From assembly GCA_963930645.1 (NCBI GenBank), contig OZ005653.1, forward strand, positions 207,903,513 to 207,967,512: DNA of 64,000 nucleotides, in the 5' to 3' direction. Source of the stretch: Salticus scenicus (taxonomy: Eukaryota; Arthropoda; Arachnida; Araneae; Salticidae). How positions within the stretch are numbered: position 1 is the stretch's first letter; each line of letters opens with the position of its first letter. This document shows, in pieces, positions 51,801 through 56,289 of this stretch. The notes under the pieces are model-generated. The model did not search any database. It worked only from the letters and a program-made list of their open reading frames with translations, and was not told the DNA's origin. The position numbers were made by a program, and so were the translations under genes.

Positions 51801-54800
51801 CCACCGGGTTCTGAGCTATCCTGAAAGTTTCAAATATCTAGCTAGTCAGGAAGTTAGTGAAAAATCGATTGCAAGCTTTGTACTGGTAACGCTGCCGAAG
51901 GCAGCAGGAACTCGAAACAGTTGGCTAAAGGTATTTAAAAAAATGCATTTTCACCGTGTTCTGAACTATTCTGAAAATTTTAAATGTCTAGCTAGTCGGG
52001 AAGTTAGTTAAATAAATGTTTTGTCGAATTATATAAGCGCTGCCGAAGGCAGCGGGATCTGAAATAGTTGACTAAAATTATTAGAAAAATGTATTGTCAC
52101 CGTGTTGTGAGCTGTCCTAACAGTTTCAAATGTCTAGATAGTCGGAAAGTTAGTGAAAAATCGATTGCAAGCTTTGTACTGATAACGCTGCCGAAGGCAG
52201 CAGGAACCCGAAACAGTTGGCTAAAGGTTTTAAGAACATGCATTTTCACCGTGTTCTGAACTATTCTGAAAGTTTCAAATGTCTAGCTAGTCGGGAAGTT
52301 GGTTAAATAAATTTTATGTCGAATCATATAAGCGCTGCCGAAGGCAGCGGGACTTGAAATAGCTGACTAAAATTATTAGAAAAATGTATTTTCACCGCTA
52401 AAGGTTTTAAGAAAATGCATTTTCACCCTGTTCTGAACTATTCTGAAAGTTTCAAATGTCTAGCTATCCGGGAAGTTAGTTAAATAAATTTTCTGTCGAA
52501 TCATATAAGCGCTGCCAAAGGCAGCGGGACTTGAAATAGTTGACTAAAATTATTAGAAAAATGTATTGTCACCGTGTTGTGAGCTGTCCTGAAAATTTCA
52601 AGTATCTAGCTAGTCGGGAAGTTAGTTAAAAATCGATTGCAAGATTTGTCCCTGACAAACACACAAACAAACCCACAAACACACTAGAATCAAAGTTAAT
52701 AAAAACATGGTAAAATAACGCGTGCGGGGAAGACTATACAAATGTGTTCATAAAATTTATTTAAAATGAAAAAATAAAGCTCACAAGAAAAAACTATACA
52801 AAATATTTTAAAAGTAACAAATTAAACTAAAAGAATAACACATCAGCACAATAGAACATGAGTTAAAAAAAAAAAAAAAAAAAAATTAGCTAGCAATCAA
52901 CATTTAATAACATTGACTGATGGTGAGAAAGGGGGGGGGGGGAGGTTAAAAAGTAGTTCATGAGTGAGAAATATTAAACACAATTCTTCTTCTTTATGGG
53001 TTCTAGAATATCATAAAGTAAGTTTAAAATTAATATTGACATTTTTGTTGCAGATGGATAAATATTCAAAAATAAAAGGCTTCCCGCAGAATGTTTGATT
53101 GGCGATGGTAAGAGATGAAAAAAAAGGGGGGGGGGGAACAAAAAAAATTACATTAGTGAGAAATATTGAATAATTCTGTTCTTTTATATGTTATAGAATA
53201 TGATAAAGTGCATTTAAAATGAATATTGACATTTACATTTTGGATGGAAAAAGATTGAGAATCTAAAGTTTTTCGTGGAGCGCTTGGACACTGATCGGTA
53301 TTGGAGTTTGATTTTAACAAAATAAAAAATCGCGAAATTAACGAAAATCGCGGATCCGCGGAAAATTCTCCTGCCTGCAATGCACATGTCCACACACACT
53401 CCAGTGGCGCTGCAATCAGTAAATGGACCATATATATACCGATGCATAGCAGAATATTCATAAACGTGATGATCTGATTTCGACTCTAGAGGGACTTTAG
53501 TAAATGAAAATGCCAGGTAGACGTGTGAGGAAACATTTCCCACAGTTAAGCGAGTTTGAGAAGGGCCTGATCAATGATTTGAAAACTTCATGCTGGTCGA
53601 TGTGCCGTGTTGTTTGCCACATCATCCGTTTTGAGTGTGCCGTCAGAACATGTTGGGAGAAATGGACACAACATGGTACCCACGTGCAGAGAAATGGGTC
53701 TGGAAGACGACAAGGAAGACAACAAAGCAGGAGGATCGAAGGATCGTGAGACACATGCTCATGGACCCCATAGTGACTCGTTCCATGATACAGTCAAAGA
53801 TAGGGGTACCAGTTGTTCCAAAAAACATTTTCAGATGGCTTGCAGAAGCTAATCTGCAATCCAAGCGTCCTTTTCATGTACTGCCTTTAACAATGAAACA
53901 TCAGTGGCTTTGTCTACAGTGGTGCCAAGCCAGAGCAATGTGGAATGTTACAGACTGGCAAAAAGTTGTGTTTAGTGATGAATCCCAATTTGTTTTTGGG
54001 ACAGGTGATAACCGCGTGCGGGTGTGGAGATGCTCTGGTGAACGATACAATCCCCCCCTCGCTGTCGTGCGACACTGCACGCACAGCAGGCGTAGTGATC
54101 TGGGGGGCCATAGCCTATGATAGCCGATTCTCTCTAATTGTCACACATGGAACCTTAACTGTCCAGCGTTATGTTGACGACATTCTTCTACCCCCACGCG
54201 GGACCTTTCCTCAGTAGTCTTCAATAGGCAATTTTTTAGCAAGATAATGCTCGTCCGCATACAGCTTGAGTTGCTCAAAACCTCCTAAGTTATGTTCAGA
54301 CTCTTCCATGGCCGGCCTGCACCCCAGACCTGTCTCCTATACAGCATGTGTGGGACCAGCTGAAACGCCAGAAACCACCGTGTTACTTAGTACATGATCT
54401 GGAGGTGGCTGTTAGAGATCTGTGGGCCCATCTGCCTCAGGACAACATCAGACGTCTAATCAATTCAATGCTGTACCGTGTTGCAGCATATATTGCAGCA
54501 GGAGGCAGTTTGACGTGATACTGAAGTTGTACTGTATTTGTCTGATTGGACACACTATATTTGTTTAATTGTCTTTATTTCAGGATCAAGTGAATCTCTC
54601 ATCTGTATGATTAAGTGTATTAAATTTCATTTCAATCCGATGCTTCTTTCTTGGTGCGCTATTTTCATTGTCCCTGAGTATACTTTCTCCCTCCTCTCAT
54701 TTTGTGTAACATTGACAATTTTTAAACAGCACTGAAGAAAAAGCTAAATGGGCAATTTCAGGATATTTGAGATAATGGATTATTTTATTTATTTTTATTT

Positions 54801-56076
54801 TTTAATTCTTTTCAAGCAATAAGAACATTTTGAAGACTTTATAATGTACTTAAAAATAAAGATTTAATACGTTTACATATAGATTGAATTTATTGCACCT
54901 GAAATTGAAATTTAATGTTCTAAACTTTTTTATTCTCCTAAGTGATGCTGCTAGGCTTTCAAAATCCTGGGTTCCCTGACTCATGGATTCCGAAAATTTG
55001 GGTCTTTTTTCCAGAAAAGTGGGTCCCCATGTAAATGAATTTAAATTTATATATTATAAAGATATAAATTAAAATTATCTTATTGTAGTTAAAATTGTTT
55101 TCATCAGCTCTCTTTGGGATTATCTTAAAACTTAAAACTATTATGTAGGAGGTTGTTGCTGTTAAGAAACAACTGAAAACACTTAGCTCAATAACGTCTG
55201 GATGTTTGATTACAATATTTGTAAATATTTTCAATTTTTAAATCAGATTTATCACCACTATTCTAAAATAGATCTCTGCTTTTTATTATTATTATTATTA
55301 TTAAAAATTGTTAAAAAACGATGTTATGGCCTTCACAAAACTTTCTCCTATATCATTCAACAGGGTGTCTCTGAATGTCATGCACAAACTTTTTCTTCTC
55401 CGGAGAAAGATGTTCAAAAAATATATGTTTTAAACAAAAAATATGTTTAAAATTAGTTTCCTTTCCTTTCCTTTTTTTTTTTTTTGATCACCAAGAATGG
55501 ACTTTGTGAAAGTATCACATTGCCGAAAATTGATGTTGACACTCGACAATTGACTTTGTGATGGTGTCGCAAAGCGGCACTAAATTTAGTACCACTTTGC
55601 GTTCTGGATTAATCCCTGCTAATGGGGGGGGGGTGTCTTTCTAAGGGTTTCTAGCTTCTATTCGCACAAATTTCAGAGAAAACAATGAAAACTTTCGAAC
55701 AGTTAATCCAACAAGAGCAACATGGGATCCAACCAGGCACTTCGCATCTACCAGCTTCAGAGCAGAACCTCTCAATCACTGGTGGGGCATTTGCTGATAA
55801 GGACCAGAAGTTCAATTTAGTTTTATTTTACATTAAGAAACTACAATTACTTTCTTTTCAACCCACTACATATAATTTTGAAATGAATTATACAACAGAT
55901 GAGGGAAATTTCCATAAATAAAAATCTCATAAAGATTATATGTATATAAAAAAATATATATATAATGTGTTTTAATACTTTAACAAAATATATATTTATA
56001 AACATTACTTTTTTTTCAGTTCTTCTTCAGCTTTTTTCTGCTTCATTTCAGCTTCTAATATAATAGAACTCAACTT
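15274..56076 (-). CDS. GLE1: GLE1 mRNA-export factor, C-terminal 500 residues in eight exons, N-terminus missing
   Basis: Gle1 sits at the cytoplasmic face of the nuclear pore and, with inositol hexakisphosphate, activates the DEAD-box ATPase Dbp5/DDX19 to release exported mRNA (known for the family). Eight minus-strand exons with consistent phases total 1503 bases, 501 codons with the stop. In order they give a charged coiled coil (first about 55 residues seen), a variable acidic-lysine linker, then the helical C-terminal domain. Hallmarks are KKLRFELQKSINVPINAIS, AFPIALAAIGVW, CPYLVPYYP, RMSGFMRLYAAII, HPHGIAHGWSWLSRILNM, DITATLLYDFLDV and the terminal GPEFWGR, all close to animal GLE1. Animal GLE1 is about 700 residues, so roughly 200 N-terminal residues should lie beyond 56076. 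Introns of 0.9-16.7 kb are full of transposons. The protein reads as intact and functional. Confidence 0.93.
15830..16722 (+). repeat. Dispersed element with four 172-bp tandem monomers (copy 1)
   Basis: The word ataaagaattttt recurs at 15901, 16071, 16243 and 16416. Each monomer also has gtccctgtaaaaa, attcaccaaaat and gacgctatcacacttttaaa. The right part (gtgttcactcac, a CA-rich stretch, gactcaggggacct) ends in a near-palindrome ctttcctcactatagtgttc(a/g)gaaag. The same start, monomers and end occur at 62155-62875. It lies in the last GLE1 intron. No coding frame is supported. Confidence 0.8.
16723..18240. other. Intronic AT-rich stretch, nothing recognised
   Basis: Poly-A and poly-T runs (for example 17277-17303) and AT-rich DNA within the last GLE1 intron. 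The 129-codon frame at 17387 has biased composition and no motif. Confidence 0.45.
18240..19036 (+). mobile_element. 5'-truncated RTE-type LINE, reverse transcriptase C-terminal part
   Basis: The frame 18259-19005 (248 codons) encodes the C-terminal part of a LINE reverse transcriptase. It shows YRYLGVDINRKGR after the polymerase core, then SIVKSILLYGAEGWTI, RISRMERVRNERI, LIWFGHIKRM and KRKQGRPRKTSMD. This arrangement is typical of the RTE/BovB group and its many arthropod copies. The polymerase catalytic motif itself is absent, because the copy is 5' truncated. The 3' tail is a short (ATT)n repeat at about 19022-19036, as in RTE elements. A matching (ATT)n lies just upstream (18233-18245) and may be part of the target duplication. 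It sits in the last GLE1 intron and cannot move by itself. Confidence 0.85.
19391..19581 (-). CDS. GLE1: GLE1 internal exon
   Basis: 191 bases, phase 0 start, ending two bases into a codon, with donor gtaagta. It encodes EQGDKQISAQHSTAFPIAL, then AAIGVWIKKPDVGSLILGHF and CPYLVPYYPPRM. This matches the animal GLE1 segment that contains AFPIAVVASGIW and CPYSVPFYP. Confidence 0.95.
19592..20051. other. Intronic AT-rich stretch, nothing recognised
   Basis: AT-rich DNA between the GLE1 exon at 19391-19581 and the tRNA-like hairpin. No gene or repeat is identified. Confidence 0.45.
20104..20172 (-). tRNA. tRNA-like sequence, inverted partner, decayed
   Basis: On the minus strand it reads tagctcagtagtagagc, then accgc-gcattaa-gcgga, then ggttcgattcc. 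The D arm and B box are intact. The T stem and one anticodon-stem pair contain mismatches, so it is more decayed than the plus-strand unit. The loop triplet is ATT instead of GTT. Confidence 0.45.
20187..20255 (+). tRNA. tRNA-like sequence (possible Asn-type GTT anticodon), probably pseudo or SINE head
   Basis: The D arm (gctcagtagtagagc), anticodon stem (tccgc/gcgga) and T arm (ccgggttcgattcccgg) fold well. The A box and B box are intact. The acceptor stem pairs with G-T wobbles. The anticodon loop is GCGTTAA, which gives GTT at positions 34-36, but position 33 is C rather than the near-universal T. That and the inverted partner argue for a tRNA-derived repeat rather than a working gene. Confidence 0.5.
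20600..21240 (+). pseudogene. Decayed LTR-retrotransposon remnant: zinc knuckle and protease traces
   Basis: A short translated stretch near 20925-21065 reads ALINTGFDATIFSTSVYNKI, close to the retropepsin pattern A-L-(I/V)-D-T-G-x-D/A with the catalytic Asp replaced by Asn. Downstream, NNLNMSVNVILDMGVLKKGE (about 21130-21190) resembles the second conserved block of these proteases (I-L-G-M-D-x-L). Upstream near 20780, a CFTC...H stretch may be a broken zinc knuckle. Stops and frameshifts separate the pieces. I read it as a fossil gag-protease segment with no function. Confidence 0.5.
21240..21692 (-). repeat. Dispersed repeat family A, minus-oriented partial copy
   Basis: It shares with 7560-8041 the words gagatagtcaactgggaaaaaa, a C/G homopolymer block (ccccccccccccctggggggg), atctgcgataatttaaaataaagttatc, aatatagaagaaagtcatg and the terminal ggccacaacat(t/a)ctagttt. 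It lies in the 7.5 kb GLE1 intron, just before the Penelope-like element. Confidence 0.65.
21693..22084. other. Intronic stretch of unknown origin
   Basis: About 21700-21930 is less AT-rich than its neighbours and may be a repeat fragment, but I recognise no motif. A T-rich tract follows. Confidence 0.35.
22085..22360 (+). repeat. Left pseudo-LTR of a Penelope-like element
   Basis: This segment (…caggctgttaattaataaat…ggtttcttt…gtgtacttcatcccctg…gtttcagtgatcctatatct…ttgcttggcttctactac) recurs in the same orientation at 24680-24957. Direct repeats flanking a Penelope-type RT fit the pseudo-LTR structure known for these elements. Confidence 0.7.
22507..24164 (+). pseudogene. Penelope-like reverse transcriptase, broken by frameshifts and stops
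   Basis: Pieces of one RT appear in order in different frames. First (22507-22956) come C-x-C...YIDRDHGHIITGNLNII and GTKFRLPI, an N-terminal block of Penelope-like RTs. Next (about 23060-23140) is YVDKSPNNYAIICKSYN, equivalent to the family's DKG/DK-N block. Then (23220-23520) come LIPKFHKPPIKFRTVTIGCN and MTFDFQDFF, which holds the first catalytic Asp. The final frame (23628-24164) has GIPQGGSSSSILADLYLYYY and FYRYIDDIIVF, the YxDD active site. At least two frameshifts and several stops make it non-functional. No GIY-YIG endonuclease follows, although other copies in the window retain one. It sits inside a GLE1 intron between direct pseudo-LTRs. Confidence 0.85.
24165..24679. other. Interior of the Penelope-like element, noncoding
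   Basis: Between the RT remnant and the right pseudo-LTR lie A runs, a G/T-rich stretch (about 24255-24335) and AT-rich DNA. No endonuclease motif (GIY...YIG) is visible in any frame. Confidence 0.5.
24680..24957 (+). repeat. Right pseudo-LTR of the Penelope-like element
   Basis: It matches 22085-22360 in the same orientation, sharing acaggctgtt, gtatttcatcccctga, gtttcagtgatcttgtatct and ttgcttggcttctactat. It ends at the left edge of a Tc1 element. Weak similarity to the left copy (taatgtctttcaaa) resumes after the Tc1 at about 26957, so the Tc1 probably landed within or beside this repeat. Confidence 0.7.
24974..26869 (+). mobile_element. Tc1-like DNA transposon with doubled repeats in each end
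   Basis: The outer ends (cag tagtggacataattataag at left, its inverse at 26840-26869) are inverted copies over more than 100 bp. Within each TIR a second related repeat occurs: tggacaaaattataaaacac at 25154 and its inverse at 26669-26689. This is the IR/DR layout known from some Tc1-like elements. The right flank has TA (26870-26871); the left has TG, probably a mutated TA. Confidence 0.85.
25320..26282 (+). pseudogene. Tc1-like transposase, frameshifted
   Basis: The N-terminal part (frame ending at 25635) carries the paired helix-turn-helix DNA-binding region, including SRDRRHVLSLATQNKM and NCSRRTIRRVL. The catalytic part is split between frames. FSDEKMFNLDGPDEFQYYW (about 25731-25785) holds the first Asp. 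FQHDNAPIQT (about 25988) holds the second Asp. SPDLNPIENLWG (about 26070) holds the Glu. All three catalytic residues are present, but a stop at about 25635 and a frameshift near 25890 break the frame. Length (about 320 codons overall) is near the family norm of 340. It is inactive as it stands. Confidence 0.85.
27090..27287 (-). CDS. GLE1: GLE1 internal exon
   Basis: 198 bases, exactly 66 codons, acceptor tttattta-g and donor gtaagt on the minus strand. It encodes NKKLRFELQKSINVPINAIS, then SVSGAHVRDKISRLLSIL and ends SNLIAKKFV. It is the start of the conserved C-terminal domain (animal DLQKAATIPVSQIST). Confidence 0.95.
27839..28048 (+). mobile_element. Internally deleted mariner (about 210 bp) keeping the transposase C-terminus
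   Basis: The ends ggtcgttgcaaaagttcgtgcgg and ccgcacgaatttatgcaaagac are inverted copies. TA occurs on both sides (27837-27838 and 28049-28050). Between them an in-frame fragment (about 27868-27975) reads FYRRSIYLLPEKWAKVVESN then GEYFD and a stop, the C-terminus of a mariner transposase. The catalytic domain is deleted. It is nested inside the pogo-like element. Confidence 0.85.
29281..29470. repeat. TTTA/TTTATTTTTA microsatellite
   Basis: Long imperfect (TTTA)n with TTTTTATTTCA variants, containing a duplicated block around ccagaaaa near 29435 and 29495. It lies at the right inner side of the pogo-like element. Confidence 0.85.
29560..32116. other. Intronic stretch, nothing firmly recognised
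   Basis: Mostly AT-rich. Two less AT-rich patches (30650-30830 and 30940-31200) could be old repeat or gene fragments, but no frame of useful length or motif is visible on either strand. A short direct repeat (tcatttggattttcat/ctt) occurs near 31540-31590. Confidence 0.4.
32117..32694. mobile_element. MITE with TIRs CCCTwCTTTGCTTCAATGG
   Basis: The left end ccctactttgcttcaatggtt and the right end (ccattgaagcaaagaaggg) are inverse copies for about 25 bp. The 578-bp interior has no coding potential beyond a chance 61-codon frame. It contains short words rich in gccct/agggc. I could not define the target duplication. Confidence 0.65.
32878..33010 (+). repeat. Family A fragment, internally deleted
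   Basis: Begins agtattttgtggccatcacc and soon reaches aaaaattggaagtcgaaaatt, then aatccaatactttcttctac. These words are the two ends of family A, so the tandem middle has been lost. Confidence 0.55.
33343..33461 (-). CDS. GLE1: GLE1 internal exon
   Basis: 119 bases. It starts two bases into a codon and ends in phase 0, with donor gtaaga. It encodes AKAIISGFIAPDAVEEYHRI, then SENLKAIQNNIKGFVDDPR. It corresponds to the region just before the conserved helical domain. Confidence 0.88.
34430..34830 (+). repeat. Family A copy left of a Penelope endonuclease fragment
   Basis: Contains ccaccacagaactttcttctatg, a diverged 145-bp unit (ctgagatgtagcc...agcaccaccc...catcaaaattaactcag) and ends cttctatactgaatatagaagaaag. 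A separate short end fragment lies at about 34068-34090. With 35535-36205 it forms an inverted pair. Confidence 0.6.
34835..35412 (+). pseudogene. Penelope-like element fragment: C-terminal region with GIY-YIG endonuclease
   Basis: Upstream residues resemble the Penelope linker (NIPIKPNPTIF). They are followed by KAGIYKINF and TYIGMTKGKIKDRENEHLTD, the GIY and YIG halves of the nuclease with its Arg/Glu-rich helix. The last pieces (SIIPQNWQLIINELKQTNEI and stop at 35410-35412) look like the natural C-terminus. An in-frame stop separates GIY from YIG and a frameshift follows LKFNKPST, so it is dead. No RT accompanies it. The placement of the nuclease just before the stop fits canonical Penelope order (RT then endonuclease). 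Confidence 0.75.
35535..36205 (-). repeat. Family A copy, minus orientation, right of the Penelope fragment
   Basis: From the left: ttcttctatattcaatag, ggcaattgtatatcaggaact, a G/C homopolymer block near 36000-36017, aataatttt(a/g)ataaattatttg, ggaaaatatagaagaaagg and a diverged terminal tgtccacaacctataagttt. Confidence 0.6.
36206..36800. other. Intronic AT-rich stretch with A and T runs
   Basis: Contains poly-A (36415-36434) and poly-T (36490-36505, 36557-36576) tracts; nothing else recognised. Confidence 0.5.
36801..36887 (-). CDS. GLE1: GLE1 internal exon, low-complexity linker
   Basis: 87 bases, acceptor atgatag and donor gtaaat. It encodes a lysine- and glutamate-rich linker (SNESVGAKTDDKEKSPQKEV and following). 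Sequence conservation cannot be used here, because this linker is variable in the family. The call rests on phase continuity with both neighbours. Confidence 0.8.
37080..37440 (+). repeat. About 145-bp tandem units, second locus
   Basis: Shares with 58000-58690 the words aaaaatggctct, attttcttcaaatttgct, gatgagtttg(c/g)caagttttgg and tattagttggta. About two and a half units are present, with spacing near 148 bp. Noncoding. Confidence 0.6.
38044..38145 (-). CDS. GLE1: GLE1 internal exon, linker
   Basis: 102 bases, acceptor ttttttag and donor gtaaat. It encodes YAKIKAVQDHEKKQQQLKEM, then TINGNITNINSEA. The hydrophilic, glutamine-rich composition fits the linker after the coiled coil. Phases fit the exons on both sides. 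Confidence 0.82.
38224..38925. mobile_element. MITE with TAGGGrTGTTTG ends and 6-bp duplication ATAGAA
   Basis: The left end tagggatgtttgagttctgg and the right end (rc taggggtgtttgtgtcccagg) are inverse copies. ATAGAA stands outside both ends (38218-38223 and 38926-38931). Joining the flanks restores a family A end (cttctactgactatagaagaaagtaat), so the MITE inserted into that repeat. It contains two long A runs and no real frame. It lies in the intron between GLE1 exons 38044-38145 and 39025-39308. Confidence 0.7.
39025..39308 (-). CDS. GLE1: GLE1 internal exon, coiled-coil end
   Basis: 284 bases, acceptor attgtag and donor gtaaga. It encodes QQEQEEFLLQLNSCQVEAES, then SVMKAKEKLTSCEH and ELVEKIKEIADRTQ, continuing to DITNDI. 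The heptad-like pattern fits the end of the GLE1 coiled coil. The upstream part of the open frame (MFSTFMF...) is intron. Confidence 0.88.
39655..39795 (-). repeat. Short dispersed repeat C, minus orientation
   Basis: Read on the minus strand it gives tttatttcttggaataatatg, aaacaatttcctgtctca, ttcacaatttcagagctctagg and tataggcaattcctctttag. These match 58716-58868 in order. Noncoding; type unassigned. A (TA)n tract follows. Confidence 0.65.
39882..41235 (+). mobile_element. Possible decayed pogo/jerky-like transposon remnant
   Basis: The end cagttgattcgcgttataatg with the repeated word ttataatga is in the style of pogo/Tigger TIRs. Further in (40272-40559) a 95-codon frame and an overlapping frame reading ELSDVFENQDNGDE have the acidic character of the C-terminal part of such transposases. 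I could not find a right TIR, and the coding match is weak. Confidence 0.35.
41250..41384 (+). other. Short unidentified coding-like stretch
   Basis: A 44-codon open stretch follows an in-frame stop and contains KALSQAIGTHIRDFVGEE and an acidic tail DAAEGSGDLMHAFEQL before a stop. Its composition is more protein-like than its surroundings. It lacks a start and could be a transposase or processed-gene fragment. I do not recognise it. Confidence 0.3.
41460..41486 (-). mobile_element. Possible Helitron 3' end
   Basis: On the minus strand it reads gcaggctttgcccgttttgctagt, a GC-rich hairpin followed by CTAG-T, the pattern of Helitron 3' ends. I did not find a matching TC 5' end to the right, so the element is not delimited. 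Confidence 0.3.
41487..42925. other. Intronic AT-rich stretch, nothing recognised
   Basis: No gene is supported. A 33-base exon-like segment at 42568-42600 is discussed under rejected items. Confidence 0.45.
43675..44515 (+). repeat. 120-bp tandem array with CTCF-like cores
   Basis: Seven monomers alternate between two related types. Each carries a word of the form gcgccccctgg(t/c)ggtg, at 43736, 43855, 44007, 44127, 44246, 44366 and 44486. Spacing is 119-120 bp except one gap of about 152 bp. On the minus strand the best copies read caccaccagggggcgc, which fits the known CTCF core. The array is inside the nested Helitrons. Confidence 0.85.
44540..45112 (+). repeat. Direct duplication of about 280 bp inside the Helitron
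   Basis: Two copies run gttcgttcggttcaagg/ggttctttcggttgcagg, gttaatttttg(a/g)gaattttttt, aatcgagttaaagatataaa, catacaaatttaaggt and gttattatcatggg. The first copy ends in ggccggccaacaccaggcgg, the second in tccgggcaacgccgggcgg, so the first has a decayed version of the Helitron 3' end. Confidence 0.75.
45420..45650 (+). repeat. Family A fragment (inner half)
   Basis: Contains cgagatatagtgtccacaaaatt, gacagacggacattttctag, ctcaaaatgtgtaaatcc, ttgaaaatttttacaaattc and ends actttcttcttatatata. The terminal ggccac end is missing. Confidence 0.6.
46069..46308 (-). pseudogene. Penelope C-terminal endonuclease remnant, left arm
   Basis: The minus-strand frame reads KIKNRIKKRASDIKFGKT, then NENIKINYKRVKNITNYENV. 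It parallels KIKDRENEHLTDLKFNKP at 35150 and KITNRNKEHISNIKFGKT in the right arm (about 47655-47697). This is the helix after the YIG half plus the C-terminal extension. It is an inactive fragment. Confidence 0.6.
46931..47392. mobile_element. MITE with CAGgGTTGCCAC ends and 6-bp duplication TCTTAA
   Basis: The left end cagggttgccac and right end gtggcaacactg are inverse with one mismatch. TCTTAA stands directly outside both (46925-46930 and 47393-47398). The subterminal regions share attccctgacttttccaggtt. The opposite palindrome arm (46530-46575) has the uninterrupted host sequence, confirming insertion. No frame is supported. Confidence 0.85.
47600..47725 (+). pseudogene. Penelope endonuclease remnant, right arm
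   Basis: In one frame it reads SEGFHIGIIKQKITNRNKEHI then SNIKFGKTTTIL, with HIG in place of YIG. It is the plus-strand counterpart of 46069-46308. Stops follow at once. Confidence 0.65.
47711..48260 (+). repeat. Tandem duplication, period 275 bp, in the right arm
   Basis: The segment aacttaaacgtttcaaaatg...ctgattatgttgggggctacca occurs at 47711 and again at 47986 with few changes. The left arm has a single copy, so the duplication came after the palindrome formed. Confidence 0.85.
48326..49255 (+). repeat. Pair of direct repeats, one carrying a mini-mariner
   Basis: The segment caaataattacagttt(c/t)tcatttattaatg...attataaacaaaaacaaattaaaattattctc occurs at 48331-48665 and 49141-49245. The first copy is interrupted by the mini-mariner at 48375-48588; the second is not. 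Confidence 0.85.
48375..48588 (+). mobile_element. Internally deleted mariner (214 bp) keeping the transposase C-terminus
   Basis: The ends ttgggttgttcgataaataa and its inverse are near perfect over more than 25 bp. TA lies on both sides. The interior frame 48433-48513 reads FFERGIFQLTERWQRVIQQI then GQYIID and a stop, a mariner C-terminus. The empty duplicate at 49141 (aaattatataacatta) shows exactly one TA at the insertion point. Confidence 0.9.
49566..50045 (+). pseudogene. Decayed mariner transposase
   Basis: One frame reads DPLLKQLKSGCKKWIVYNNI, equivalent to the mariner block with TGDEKWV, then SKNEQPAQTFRKLNCNRKRS. A second frame continues LSTWWNYKDVVHFELL and YCQQLSIF. A third gives FNNDDYKSHLVELFTDK and later VFENGTPFVNFVNN. 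Together they follow the order of a mariner catalytic domain. The first catalytic Asp (GDEKW) is replaced (GCKKW) and there are several frameshifts. It is a fossil; no TIRs were found. Confidence 0.75.
50150..50885 (+). mobile_element. Penelope-like endonuclease fragment between inverted repeats
   Basis: The frame 50176-50610 includes NIPIKPNPNIFQLICNDKDP and then GIYQIPFNN...SYIGVTKGKIKTRIKGY, both halves of a GIY-YIG nuclease. It is flanked by inverted copies of about 95 bp: taaaccttaaaacatacttc...gacattcatctg at 50150-50245 and its inverse at about 50775-50885. No RT is present. The frame stops soon after the YIG block, so it is a truncated, inactive copy. Confidence 0.75.
51420..52640 (+). 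repeat. Tandem array of about 148-bp monomers, alternating two types
   Basis: The core (a/g)cgctgccgaaggcagc recurs at 51441, 51592, 51739, 51888, 52036, 52184, 52331 and 52508. Monomers preceded by gaatcatata alternate with monomers preceded by gattgcaagctttgtactgg, giving a dimer of about 297 bp. One junction near 52390 is scrambled. The end (cctgacaaacacacaaacaa) is CA-rich. It is noncoding. Confidence 0.9.
52860..53290 (+). repeat. G-rich tandem units, second locus
   Basis: Two units with G runs near 52929 and 53127, sharing aatattgacattt, gttgcagatgg and tctagaata(t) words with 8980-9430. Located inside the second Tc1 element. Confidence 0.65.
53504..54518 (+). pseudogene. Tc1-like transposase with frameshifts and a lost catalytic Glu
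   Basis: It begins MPGRRVRKHFPQLSEFEKG, the usual start of this Tc1 group, then a helix-turn-helix region (CWEKWTQHGTH). The frame then shifts to TTKQEDRRIVRHMLMDP and KVVFSDESQFVFGTGDNRVR, with the first catalytic Asp. A further shift gives VVIWGAIAYDSRFSL. The end (about 54233-54518) reads FQQDNARPHTA, which holds the second Asp, then SPDL in the form TPDLSPIQHVWDQLKR, where Gln replaces the catalytic Glu. At least three frame changes plus that substitution make it inactive. Overall length of about 338 codons is normal. Confidence 0.85.
54681..55304. other. Intronic stretch, nothing recognised
   Basis: AT-rich DNA after the Tc1 element. No gene or repeat end is identified. Confidence 0.4.
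55305..55450 (+). repeat. Family A end fragment
   Basis: Contains cgatgttatggccttcacaaaactttctcctatat, a diverged copy of the family A terminal sequence, followed by unrelated DNA. Confidence 0.4.
56009..56076 (-). CDS. GLE1: GLE1 internal exon, coiled coil; most upstream exon seen
   Basis: 68 bases, acceptor attatag and donor gtaatg. It encodes KLSSIILEAEMKQKKAEEEL then KKK. Joined directly to 39308 it gives an unbroken coiled coil, EEELKKKQQEQEEFLLQL. It starts in phase 0, so the next upstream exon must end in phase 0. I could not find that exon between 56100 and 64000. Confidence 0.8.
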
Positions 56077-56289
56077 CTATAATTTAAAAGAAAATGTATA
56101 ATATTAATCATGGGCGTCGATACATAAAGGTAAAGGAGGACACTTGCTACCACTAGGAAAATTCTAATAAGTAAAAAATTATTCTTTTAATTACATCCAA
56201 AGTTTTAAAACTATATCATTATAATTTCAAATGATTAGACAAATAAAATTTATATCACAGAGCCAATTAGAGCTGAACCGACCTGACCT

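Larger units (their letters stand above)
51197..54680 (+). mobile_element. Second Tc1-like transposon, enlarged by internal insertions
   Basis: The ends cactcagggacattgaaaat-agcgcaccaa and its inverse (54651-54680) are about 30-bp TIRs. TA precedes the left end and follows the right end. Tc1 elements of this type are about 1.6 kb; this one is 3.5 kb because about 1.9 kb of other repeats (about 51355-53300) lies between the left TIR and the transposase. It is in the 16.7 kb GLE1 intron. Confidence 0.85.

Noticed and set aside
51715..52259. Frames of 98 and 63 codons in the 148-bp array
   Set aside because: They follow the tandem repeat rather than a conserved protein, and are interrupted at each dimer.
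55685..55921. 78-codon plus-strand frame beginning MKTFEQLIQQEQHG
   Set aside because: Composition looks protein-like at the start, but there is no motif or support and it is antisense within GLE1 intronic sequence. Not called.
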